Below, piece by piece: positions 19,350 to 27,623 of a DNA stretch of 64,000 nucleotides; position 1 is the stretch's first letter; each line of letters opens with the position of its first letter. The notes beneath the pieces were generated by a model. The model had not been told where the DNA came from, did no database searches, and saw only the letters and a program-made list of their open reading frames with translations. This DNA comes from Chara braunii. Lineage: Eukaryota > Streptophyta > Charophyceae > Charales > Characeae. A program made the position numbers and the translations under genes. The DNA is taken from contig BFEA01000291.1 of assembly GCA_003427395.1 (NCBI GenBank), forward strand, positions 1,005,204 through 1,069,203, written 5' to 3'.

Positions 19350-19497
19350 CGGAGTTTCACCGTATATATCGTCAAATAGAACTGCCCGGTAAACCGTAGG
19401 CAGAGAGGGAGAAGAGGACAACAAACGAGGGGCTGTGACAAACTGTTTCGTCGGAGTTTCACCGACTCATCAGGAGGCTGAACCCTCAACATACTTT
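19350..19497 (-). repeat. dispersed repeat H with hammerhead-like end
   Basis: A block of about 88 bp (CGGAGTTTCACCGTATATAT ... GAGGGGCTGTG) is identical to 21487-21575 and related to 20303-20426 and 21395-21490. Here it is followed by ACAAACTGTTTCGTCGGAG and the hammerhead-like motif. Pieces are joined in different orders in each copy. It shows no coding domain, so it is likely a noncoding retroelement or satellite. Confidence 0.7.
19443..19492 (-). ncRNA. hammerhead ribozyme-like motif
   Basis: On the minus strand CTGATGA is followed by GTCGG-loop-CCGAC (5-bp stem II) and then GAAAC, exactly the conserved hammerhead order and spacing. Upstream, GAGG-GUUCAG-CCUC can form stem I after a GUU (NUH) site. 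Bases flanking the site and the GAAA give a short, 3-bp stem III (type III layout). A type I layout, with ACAGUUUGU as stem III and GUC as site, is possible, but its stem I does not pair. Known hammerheads occur in plant retrozymes and Penelope-like elements. Activity is not shown. Confidence 0.55.
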
Positions 19498-19779
19498 TTT
19501 GCCAGCACGCTTGTGGGAAGTTATGGCCCTCCTGTTCTTGTGGGGTGTTAGTCGGGTTCCATCTCCTTTTTTATTTTTTTATTTTCTTAGTCGGGTTCCA
19601 TCTCACAAGCAAATCACTTTAACAGTTTAGTACGAGCCCCCCCTCCCTCTCGTGTGAACCAGAGAGGCAGCCAGTTAAAGCAAAAGAAAATGTCCCCCAC
19701 AAATCTGGGGAGAAAAAAGATTGGAATTTAAAACCGTAATAGGAAGAGAAAAGAGGCTTCTTCTAGCAGCTCCTCCTCC

Positions 19780-19889
19780 ATTTCCCCCGAAGACAACGTA
19801 CCCTCGTCACAAATGTATACAAACTATCTTTCCGGTGTTGTACAGTGCTGATTAGCGTACTCCGTTGTGTTCGGGAGAGAAGACGGGTT
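19780..19889. mobile_element. foldback MITE, subfamily B
   Basis: The left arm TTCCCCCGAAGACAACGTAC pairs with a right arm ending GTTGTGTTCGGGAGAGAAGA. The internal AATGTATACAAACTATCTTT matches the interiors of the copies at 33777 and 62885. It is diverged relative to those copies. Confidence 0.7.
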
Positions 19890-20110
19890 ATCGTAGGAAG
19901 ACGAGAGTGAAGAGGGGGTGCAAATTGGGAGAATAAACAAGGTTTGTGAGGAGGGACAGCCTGAGAGAGAAGGTGCAAGGAGGGAAAATAAACAAGGTTC
20001 ATTTTTTGACGAGCTGAGGGACAGAGACCCCCTGGCCCGTGGGCCCTGGCCACCCCTCTGCCTTCGCACCAAAGGGCCACTGCATACCCGATCAGAGCTA
20101 TCCTTCCGTC

Positions 20111-20111
<1 letters not shown>

Positions 20112-20180
<69 letters not shown>
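20112..20180. repeat. 69-base poly-C tract
   Basis: An uninterrupted C run, exceptional for a nuclear genome. The complementary strand is G69 and would form stacked G-quadruplexes; the C strand can form an i-motif. Open frames across it are only poly-Pro or poly-Gly and are not genes. Confidence 0.95.
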
Positions 20181-20302
20181 TGCCGCCTCTCTTAGGATTG
20201 GCAATTATTGCACTCCTTTCAAGTTGCATCTCACCCAGCTTGCTAGGAAGAAACTTCCCCTTCTTCCTCTGTATATACGGAATAAGTATGTGACATGCAT
20301 AC

Positions 20303-20450
20303 GTATATCATACGTATATCGTCACAGAGAATTGCCAGGTAAACTGTAGGCAGAGAGGGAGAAGGGGACAACAAACAAGCGCCAGGCTGTGACAGAGTGT
20401 TTTGTCGGAGTTTCATCGACTGGTTAGGAGTCTTAGGAGGAGTGAACACT
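20303..20450 (-). repeat. repeat H copy with mutated hammerhead core
   Basis: Related to 19350-19497 (CCAGGTAAACTGTAGGCAGAG, then GTCGGAGTTTCATCGACTGG). On the minus strand the core reads CTAACCA instead of CTGATGA, and CAAAAC instead of CGAAAC, and a 9-base duplication is present. It is homologous to the hammerhead-like copy but not expected to be active. 20451-21360 contains no recognised gene. Confidence 0.65.
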
Positions 20451-21278
20451 CTACCCTCTACACTGTCTGCAGAGTCGTGCTGCAGACTTCTGTAACGGAT
20501 GATACTGTAAGTGATAACCCCAGTTGCGGTTAAGCATCAACTACTGTCCGAGCAGCCCGACAACTTGAAGTTGTGGCATCCGTGACGGATACCCCTCCAA
20601 GGAGGTGCGGCAGGTCCCGGTGGGAACCAACCACTGCGGCCTTCAAGGTACCTCAGAGTCTGATTCTCTGACTGAAACCAAAGCAGACTATCACTCACCC
20701 ACGGAAGACGGGGAATGCTACAGACTGGAGGTTTGTTCGCACCCAGCACAGCGGACATCAGCAAAAGCGTAAACCAAACAAAGAAAGGTATGTCACAGAG
20801 ATACATGAGTTCTGACTCCTGAGGTTGGCAAGTTTCTGGAATCCGCTGAGATATATAGTTTCTGTGATTTTCCAAATTATATAGAGGTTGCCATAGAAAC
20901 TTTTTTTTTTTTTCCCCCACCATTCCTTGCCAAGTTGCCAATAATTGACTTCTTCCTTTAAAAAAAAAAAAAAAAAAAAAAGATGTCTTCCTTCTTGGCA
21001 CTGTACTTGGGTGCCGAATAAAATGGGCAGCGCATTTGAGACAGAAGTCCTTGAAGTTCTGAGTACTGGCCCCATCATTTCAACACCATGGGTCTGAGAC
21101 TCCTCGCCAATCATCACACCCAGTTACTATAATTACAAATAATCAAGATTAAAAGTTTTAATTAAGGCTTACATTACTTGCTGTTGGATCCACCATACAA
21201 CCCCCATACCGTAGATAACCCCCCCCCTTACAAGTTACAAACCCCTATGCTGCTGGTCCAGTGCTGGATCCAAGATGA

Positions 21279-21346
21279 GTGCCGCCCCCCCCTCCTTACA
21301 AGTTACAAACCCCCAATTCCCCCCCAGAGTTTCGTGGGTATCACCA
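21279..21346. repeat. second copy of a short CCCC..CTTACAAGTTACAAACCCC repeat
   Basis: CCCCTTACAAGTTACAAACC occurs at about 21225 and again at about 21293, each after a C-rich run, giving a unit near 68 bp. Noncoding. Confidence 0.6.
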
Positions 21347-21363
21347 TTATAAATTTATATTAC

Positions 21364-21400
<37 letters not shown>

Positions 21401-21575
21401 TCACAAACAGAACTGCCCGGTAAACCGTAGGCAGAGAGAGAGAAGAGGACAGCAAACGAGGGCCCGGGCTGTGACAAACTGTTTCGTCGGAGTTTCACCG
21501 TATATATCGTCAAATAGAACTGCCCGGTAAACCGTAGGCAGAGAGGGAGAAGAGGACAACAAACGAGGGGCTGTG
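21364..21575 (-). repeat. (TA)n and two tandem units of repeat H
   Basis: A TA run (21364-21398) passes into ATCGTCACAAACAGAACTGC and then two repeat H units (about 21395-21486 and 21487-21575). The second is identical to 19350-19437. The GAAAC and stem II 3' half of the hammerhead motif remain, but the CTGATGAG half has been replaced by TATATACGG. An N at 21576 ends the block, an unresolved join. Confidence 0.75.
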
Positions 21576-21576
21576 N

Positions 21577-23439
21577 ATGACCGTCCAAGCGGCAGCGCAA
21601 ACACCCATGCCGGCCCAGAATAGCCGCGCGCTCCTCAGGGGAAAGGACACCACGAGGAGGGACGAAGCCCTGAGGGAGGTCCTCCTGAGGGACTTCGGAG
21701 GGCGATGCGCCAGCGTGATCGGGGCGGCTGCGTCCCCGAGAAAGGGCAGAGAGCGCGAGCTGAAGGCGCTCAGCTGCGGGGAGGGTAGAGTCCTCCAAGT
21801 GATAGTGGACGGCCTCGCAGAGATCGAGGTCGTCGCTGTGGTCGCCCTCAGATGACAGTGGGGCAGCAACGTCCTGGTCACCATACTCCAGCGTGCTGAA
21901 GCGGCGCGAGAAGTGGCGGCCCTGCTGCGTGGAACGGCGGGGGCGACCGCGGAAAGGGGAACGGCGCTGGGAAGTGCCGTGAGAGGAGGAGGAGGCATAG
22001 CCCGTGCGCTGGGGCTGGGAGGAGGAGGCGGGATGAAGACGAGCTCGCATCCGCCGGTGGTCCCTGGCGGCCTCGTAAGCCTGTGGGGCCGATGTGAACT
22101 CGTACCGCCATAGCTCGGAGCGGTACTCGAGCGGAAGGCTGGCCAAGAAACGATCGATAAGGGCAGCCTCGGGGAGGAACGCCACGTCGCAAACGAGGCG
22201 GGCGTCCTGAAAGACTTGGATGTGGCGATCCAGGCCGGCATCGCCACCAGAGCCGGACCAGCGTGTAGTGACGACACGCTCGAAGGCATCAGTCATGTCG
22301 TATCGGGCTCCGAAGCGATCCTCGAGGAACGCCTGGAAATCCACGAAGGTCGGAGTCCGACCCTCACGAAGGGAGTAGGCGTAGAAATCCTCCCAGGCCT
22401 CGAAAGGGCCGCCACGCAGGCGCGTTGAGAGGTGACCCACCCACGTCTCGGGTGTGGCGCCCATTAGCTGGAGTGTGCGGGTGGCCGACTGCAGTCACCG
22501 AGACACGCGTATGCCTGTACCGTCATACAAGGCAATGTCCGACAAGCGGATGAGTGGTGCGCCACCGTAGTGGCGGCGAGGGGATCGAGGAGCGGGGGCC
22601 TGTGCCACGACTGAGTAAGTCGGCGCAGGTCCTGGAGAAAGGGGCGCAGCTGACTGTGCGCCCGAGCCGCATAAGGGAGCGGCGGTGGCAACGGTGGCAG
22701 GCTGCGAGGGTGCTGCGGTAGAAGAGGTCGCAGCAACTGCGGGAGTAGGAAGGAGGTAGGAAGGAGTTGTATAGGGTGCAGGGCGTGGAAAGCGAGCCTG
22801 CATGGGAGGAAGGGTAGAGGAGGTAGGGGGTGCGCCCGAAGGCGCGGCCACCTGTGAGGGTGGGGGTGGCTGAAGGCGTAAGAGGGCGAGGCTGGCCCGG
22901 AGCTGGGCAATCTCGTCCTCGAGACCTCGAACGTAGGTCGTGCGAGGGGTAGCAGGGGGAAGAGTGGAGGAAGTGGATGCACAAGCGACGCGGGGCATCC
23001 CAAAGAGGGGAGAGCCAGGTGGCGCTGCGGTCGTGCGAAGGGGGGGGAGGAGCGGGCCACCCGGAAATGCTGAGACCATGGTAACGGGTTGTGGTCCCGT
23101 GGCCGTCGTAACCGGAATCTGGGCCGGTGCGCCCGTAGACTGAGGAAGGGCCTGACTCGTGGCGGCCGTCGAACTAGGGGCGTGAACGGTCACCAAAATG
23201 GCCGGGTCGGGGGCGGCAGAGGAGGAAACTCCGCCGTGGCCACCCTGTCGGAGAACTGGGGACCCGGACTGAGAGCCAGGAGAAGAGAGACGATGAGGAG
23301 AGGAAGGACAACCAGCGTCCTGGAGTTGCTGCACGCCGGCGGCAAGGGTCGCCACCTGCGCCTGTAAGGGCCCGAGGGTCGCGAGTTGCGCCTGGATGGG
23401 CGCAAGGAGGGAGGTGAGGAGGGTGTGTAGATCCCCTTG
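21577..23439 (-). pseudogene. LTR-retrotransposon gag, interrupted
   Basis: Minus-strand gag. The Pro/Ala-rich N-terminal half lies at 23439-22498, with a coiled-coil-like LEDEIAQLRASLALLRLQ. The capsid-like domain (22464-21990) has the pattern of the Retrotrans_gag family: WVGHLSTRLRGGPFEAWEDF, then DFQAFLEDRFGA, and LEYRSELWRYEF. An Arg-rich stretch and the start of a zinc knuckle (CLRCRLDGH) follow. One in-frame TGA (22497-22495) splits it, probably at a former Trp. It ends abruptly inside the knuckle at an N (21576), and its N-terminus runs into a gap. No pol is present. Gag packages the element's RNA in cytoplasmic particles. Confidence 0.8.
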
Positions 23440-23674
23440 NNNNNNNNNNNNNNNNNNNNNNNNNNNNNNNNNNNNNNNNNNNNNNNNNNNNNNNNNNNNN
23501 NNNNNNNNNNNNNNNNNNNNNNNNNNNNNNNNNNNNNNNNNNNNNNNNNNNNNNNNNNNNNNNNNNNNNNNNNNNNNNNNNNNNNNNNNNNNNNNNNNNN
23601 NNNNNNNNNNNNNNNNNNNNNNNNNNNNNNNNNNNNNNNNNNNNNNNNNNNNNNNNNNNNNNNNNNNNNNNNNN
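23440..23674. other. assembly gap (235 N)
   Basis: Unknown sequence at the N-terminal side of gag. Frames said to cross it are artefacts. Confidence 0.99.
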
Positions 23675-23789
23675 GATGAGATGTGCGTTATGTTCCAACT
23701 CCCGTGTACAACTGTAGTCTCTACTTTCGTAATCAAACAAAATCCTGTACCACACAGAGGCTGACAGAGCTACCCAACCTGAAGGCTGA

Positions 23790-24370
23790 AGCCCATCCGT
23801 GGAAACGGAACCTGAACTCGGATACACACTGTACACATACCGGGCCTGACTCAAGAACAGGTACACGTGCATACTGAGCAGCTCTGAGCCTACAGTGCCC
23901 TACACATGTCCGATCCAGGAGAGGTGAGCGTGCATAGTAGTACTGCATACCGTGTCAACACAATGTCATGCCGGGTCAAGGAGAGGAAGACGTGAATAGT
24001 ACCGAGCTGACACATATCCGGGACCGTGTCTTACCGTGCCTACACGTGCCGGGTTAAGGACAGGTATGCCTGGTTAAGGGTTATTAAGGACAGGTATGCC
24101 TGGTCAAGGGTTAAGGACAGGTATCCCTGGTTAAGGGTTAAGGACAGGTATGCCTGGCCTGGTTAAGGGTTAAGGACAGATATGCCTGGCCTGGTTAAGG
24201 GTTAAGGACAGGTATGCCTGGCCTGGTTAAGGGTTAAGGAGAGGGGGAGGTACACGTGTGTACCACCTGACAGTGCTGACACATGTCAAGGTCAACCGGG
24301 TCAAGGAGACTTAGGAGAGGTTAGAGGTTAGAGGTTAGAGTTTAGAAAGAATACCCTGTCTTACGGTGTC
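23790..24370. repeat. degenerate CCGGGTCAAGGAGAGG repeats with a 24050-24244 minisatellite
   Basis: Loose units of about 70 bp contain CATGCCGGGTCAAGGAGAGG-type words. Within them GGTTAAGGGTTAAGGACAGG plus TATGCCTGG repeats in tandem, with a period near 32-37 bp. Related words reappear at 27140-27225. Noncoding. Confidence 0.75.
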
Positions 24371-24506
24371 TACAGTGACTCTACACATGCCGGCTTAAGG
24401 AGCATGGCAGCATGCATGTGAATATACCGCACGGCGCACTTGCACATGCCGCGCCATGCGGGGCCAAGAAGATGTATACATGCCGGCATTGCCGGGTCAA
24501 GGAGAG

Positions 24507-24867
24507 TGTGACGGACCCGCCGGGATGGCGGTCCGTCAGGATCAAGACGAAGGGATGAGGATGGGGGAGATGGAGATGGAGCTGGAAGGGACAGCGCAGC
24601 TCCAACGCAGACTCAACACGCACGTACTCCAATCTGTGCAAATGAAGAATGAGCCACAAAACAGACTGCAGTTGGGGTATACCCCCAGCGGACTGACTGG
24701 ACTGGACTGGACTGGACTGGTACCGACAGTGGTACCGGGCAGGACTGGACTGGACTGAATAACCGCACGGCCTGTGCGGTCAGGCCACGGCCTGGTCCCA
24801 CAGGCCGGACTGGCAAATAGCCAAATAGGCCCTGGCTGTGGGCCAAGGCAGGTGAAGGTCCGCTGCA
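24507..24867 (-). mobile_element. solo LTR-like element related to 26466-26775
   Basis: Begins TGTGACGGACCCGCC and ends GGTCCGCTGCA, and shares with 26466-26775 the ordered blocks GATGGAGATGG, CAGCGCAGCTCC, GGGGTATACCCC, GGACTGACTGGACTGGACTG, GGTACCG and ACAGGCC. It has no adjacent primer binding site, so a solo LTR or truncated copy is most likely. (GACTG)n expansion at 24690-24718 is specific to this copy. Confidence 0.6.
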
Positions 24868-25637
24868 CGATCCTCAGAGCTGTAATGGATCGCAAGAGCC
24901 ATAAACACGCTATCCGCAAAAGCAGCGGAACTCTGCAATAAAGAAAGCTGAGAAATCTAGGATGCGGAGCAAGCTCCACGCAGAGTCCATGCGATGCATC
25001 CTAAGCTATATAATGTCAAAAGAAAAACAAATGTCTGGTATACATATCCTAGCTAACAGCAGAAAATGAAATGTAGTATGATACACTCCTAAAGTCCTGG
25101 AGGCAGTGGCCTCAGTGTTGAAAGGAGAAGAGCAATATGTCACAAGATAATGTCATGTCGCTGAACCACTAAAAGTGGGATGGTCTCAGAGGGGGTGAAT
25201 GCAGCCTAAGAATCGAAACTCCTAAGGGCAGTCACACATGAAGGTGGGATAGGTCATCAGGCTCAAGGTGGGAGAGTGGTAGCGAAACAAAACCAATGAC
25301 CCTAACAGATAGACCATCAAGGCGGGTAATGCTCGACAAGGGTGACACCATACAGGGTCGACCATGAAAAGGGGGAGCCTGGAATAGGGTGGAGATATGC
25401 CTAACTGAAGGCATGCAAGGGCCGGCACTAGGGTGATGAGGGCAGTGGGTGAGGGAAACATGCACACAACTCACCGACTGGGGGAGGAAGGAGCTAGATC
25501 TGGGAGCAGGGAANCCAAGATAACGCTACGGTCCCAATGCCTATGCGATACCAAGGGAGAGCCCAACTCAAAGAGACCCAGCTAAGTGAGAACCATCATG
25601 CGACAGATGCAAGGGAATGTACAGGGTAGGATGGTGA
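24868..25637. other. no recognised gene
   Basis: Unique DNA. Open frames on the minus strand near 25222-25474 overlap in two phases and have no domain. One N lies at 25514. The stretch ends at a mate-pair adapter, so continuity with what follows is doubtful. Confidence 0.4.
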
Positions 25638-25675
25638 CTGTCTCTTATACACATCTAGATGTGTATAAGAGACAG
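25638..25675. other. Nextera mate-pair junction adapter (assembly artefact)
   Basis: Second exact 38-bp palindrome made of CTGTCTCTTATACACATCT and its reverse complement. As at 11342, it marks an untrimmed mate-pair read used in assembly or gap filling; flanks are not truly contiguous. Confidence 0.98.
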
Positions 25676-25689
25676 GAGGTAGGGAGAGT

Positions 25690-26190
25690 GGGTTAGTAGA
25701 GGGAGAGGGGAGAAGGGAGTGATACCTGGCCCTTGGTGTCTCCAAGGGCACAAGGTACACCAAGANCAGGAGGGTCTTGTTCTTTGCTGCAGCGGTCAGT
25801 TGGAGGAGAGAGGGGGCTGAGATCTTGATCAGCCCCCAGCAGCACTCCTGCCGATGTGTAGATGTAGGGTCTGTTGTGTGAGCAGGCCCTCCGCACTGTA
25901 GAGCAGCCCCCTAAGCAGGGGGGTCTTCAACCACGTGTACAGGCAGCAGCAGCCACAGTGCTCGTTGCCGAATAGCAAGTGTGCTGCTCTGCCCGCTGCC
26001 GCCGGGGGGGGGGCAAATAGCAACTGCGCTGCTCTGCTCGCTGCCCCGGGAGGGGGGGTAAATAGCCAACACGGCACCTCTTCAACACGAGTGTGCCGTG
26101 TCGTGCTACAAAGCCATGGACACACTGTGGCGAGTGTTATGAGGCTGCTTACACACGCGCATGGCTCTGGCAGTGCTTGGGTTCAAACCC
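25690..26190. other. retroelement leader-like DNA, no clear frame
   Basis: Contains CTGCTCTGCCCGCTGCC/CTGCTCTGCTCGCTGCC as two diverged copies of about 70 bp (25972 and 26023), one N at 25766, and GC-rich DNA. It lies downstream, in minus-strand sense, of the LTR and primer binding site at 26453-26775, so it may be the untranslated leader of that element. Confidence 0.35.
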
Positions 26191-26452
26191 CTACAGCAGC
26201 AGTTGCATCCCGGATCTTGATAATATAAATCCGGGAGCAGGGCGAGACGGCGCAGCGTGGGCGCGTGGCGCGCGCGCGGCGGCCTTGGCCTTGGCGCGCA
26301 AGCGCCGTGGTGCGGCTTCCTTTTTCCGCCCCGTGGAGCTCTCCTGCTGCAGCACCTTTTCCCGTCGTTTTTCCCGCTTTTTCGCCCGACTGTCGGGTTT
26401 TGCCGTATTTCGCTGCTGTGCGGTGTGGTGGGTGGGGGCGGGAACCGTTCCC

Positions 26453-26464
26453 GCTCTGATACCA
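26453..26464 (-). promoter_or_regulatory. primer binding site for initiator tRNA-Met
   Basis: On the minus strand TGGTATCAGAGC lies one base after the LTR's terminal CTACA. It is complementary to the 3' end of plant initiator tRNA-Met and is the standard PBS for many plant LTR retrotransposons. It fixes the polarity of the element as minus. A basic open frame just beyond it (26450-26191, Lys/Arg/Ala-rich) could be the gag N-terminus. Confidence 0.85.
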
Positions 26465-26465
26465 A

Positions 26466-26775
26466 TGTAGCGGACCCACCGGGTGTGGTGCTCCGCTAGT
26501 GACAGAGATGGAGATGGAGGAAGAAGGGGGAGCAAGTTGGCACAGCGCAGCTCCCCACGCAAGACTCCAACGCACGTACTCCAAAATGTGCCAGTGATGA
26601 ATGAGGATGATAACAGACAATGGCTGGGGTATACCCCAGCGGACTGACAGGACTGGACTGGACGGGCTGGTACCGACAGAGGTACCGGCCTGGACTGGCC
26701 TACCCCAAATATAACACAGGCCTGTGAGAACAGGCCAAGGGGCTGGTCTCACAGGCCATCCCGAGGTCCGCTACA
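26466..26775 (-). mobile_element. 5' LTR of a retrotransposon
   Basis: 310 bp bounded by TGTAGCGGACC and GGTCCGCTACA, i.e. TG...CA ends with an 11-base terminal inverted repeat. On the minus strand TTATATTT near 26710 could be its TATA box. The PBS follows immediately. The gag at 21577-23439 has the same orientation and lies downstream, but 2.7 kb, a second LTR, a gap and an adapter intervene, so linking them is inference. Confidence 0.8.
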
Positions 26776-26779
26776 TGGT

Positions 26780-26976
26780 ACACCCATCATGATGAACTGT
26801 TGAAATACAGATCCGAGTTTAAACTCCACCCAAAGCAGACTCGGATGTCATCGAGTGAAACTGTGAAATACTACAATTCTGAATTACCTGGGGCCGGTCA
26901 GTTCGATGATGATATCTCATGGCCGGCTGTCAGCCTTTTTAAAGACGAGGGTCAAAAACCAAAAATAAAAAAGAAA
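26780..26976. mobile_element. SINE-like element (3' body)
   Basis: AATTCTGAATTACCTGGGGC followed by CGGTCAGTTCGATGATGATA and TCTCATGGCCG is the conserved body also found at 29520-29560 and 51945-52000, and partly at 13925-13950. It ends in an AAAATAAAAAAGAAA tail. The tRNA-like head is degenerate here. Confidence 0.6.
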
Positions 26977-27105
26977 NNNNAGTGAAACTGTGAAATACTA
27001 CAATTCTGAATTACCTGGGGCCGGTCAGTTCGATGATGATATCTCATGGCCGGCCGTCAGCCTTTTTAAAGACGAGGGTCAAAAACCAAAAATAAAAAAG
27101 AAAGA
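26851..27105. repeat. gap-flanking duplication (assembly artefact)
   Basis: The about 125 bases before the NNNN at 26977-26980 are repeated after it with one substitution (GGCTGTCAG against GGCCGTCAG). Overlapping contig ends that were not merged are the simplest explanation. Confidence 0.9.
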
Positions 27106-27241
27106 AAAAGAAGCGGCACGCATGAACATCGTGTCAAACCATGCCGGCTCAAGCAGAGGTACACTTGAATACCGACCCAACTGATCCATCACCTACCCAT
27201 CCCGGGTCAAGGACAGGTACTCATAATTTGTAGGCTCTCAC

Positions 27242-27314
27242 ACGTGTACACACACACACACCACTACACGCGCGCGCGTGCACACACACACAAAGAGTAC
27301 ACGTACACACACAG

Positions 27315-27382
<68 letters not shown>
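27242..27382. repeat. CA / (CG)n / CA / GA compound microsatellite
   Basis: CA run, CGCGCGCGCG core, CA runs, then a GA run to 27382. Z-DNA-prone like 5281-5363. Confidence 0.95.
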
Positions 27383-27384
<2 letters not shown>

Positions 27385-27521
27385 GCGATCGTGGTTGATC
27401 AGTAGGGGACCACAGGTTGACACAGCAGTGATCATGGGCAAACCATCATTATGACAAGTTTGCCAACGAATGTCAATGAGCGAGGAAACGCCGACCACAT
27501 AGCATGAAAATGAGCAACAAA

Positions 27522-27590
27522 ATACCTTTCCAGGCCTTTTGGCTAATATCAAGTGTATCTGTTCTGATCAGTTTAATATCTGATCCTTAC

Positions 27591-27619
<29 letters not shown>
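27522..27619 (+). pseudogene. U2 snRNA retropseudogene with poly-A tail
   Basis: ATACCTTTCCAGGCCTTTTGGCT, then ATCAAGTGTATCTGTTCTGA and TCAGTTTAATATCTGAT reproduces U2 from its first base to about nt 60, with small changes (TCTCGG to TCCAGG) and loss of GTA after AAGTGTA. A 29-base poly-A run follows at 27591-27619. U2 RNA is not polyadenylated, so a 5' U2 fragment followed by poly-A is the hallmark of LINE-type reverse transcription. No promoter or Sm site is seen. Confidence 0.85.

Positions 27620-27623
<4 letters not shown>

Noticed and set aside
19824-20349. Open frames crossing the 69-base C run
   Set aside because: The bulk is poly-Pro or poly-Gly from a homopolymer of doubtful length.
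22495-23872. Long frames spanning the N gap at 23440-23674
   Set aside because: The gap is read as X; only the part up to 23439 is real sequence.
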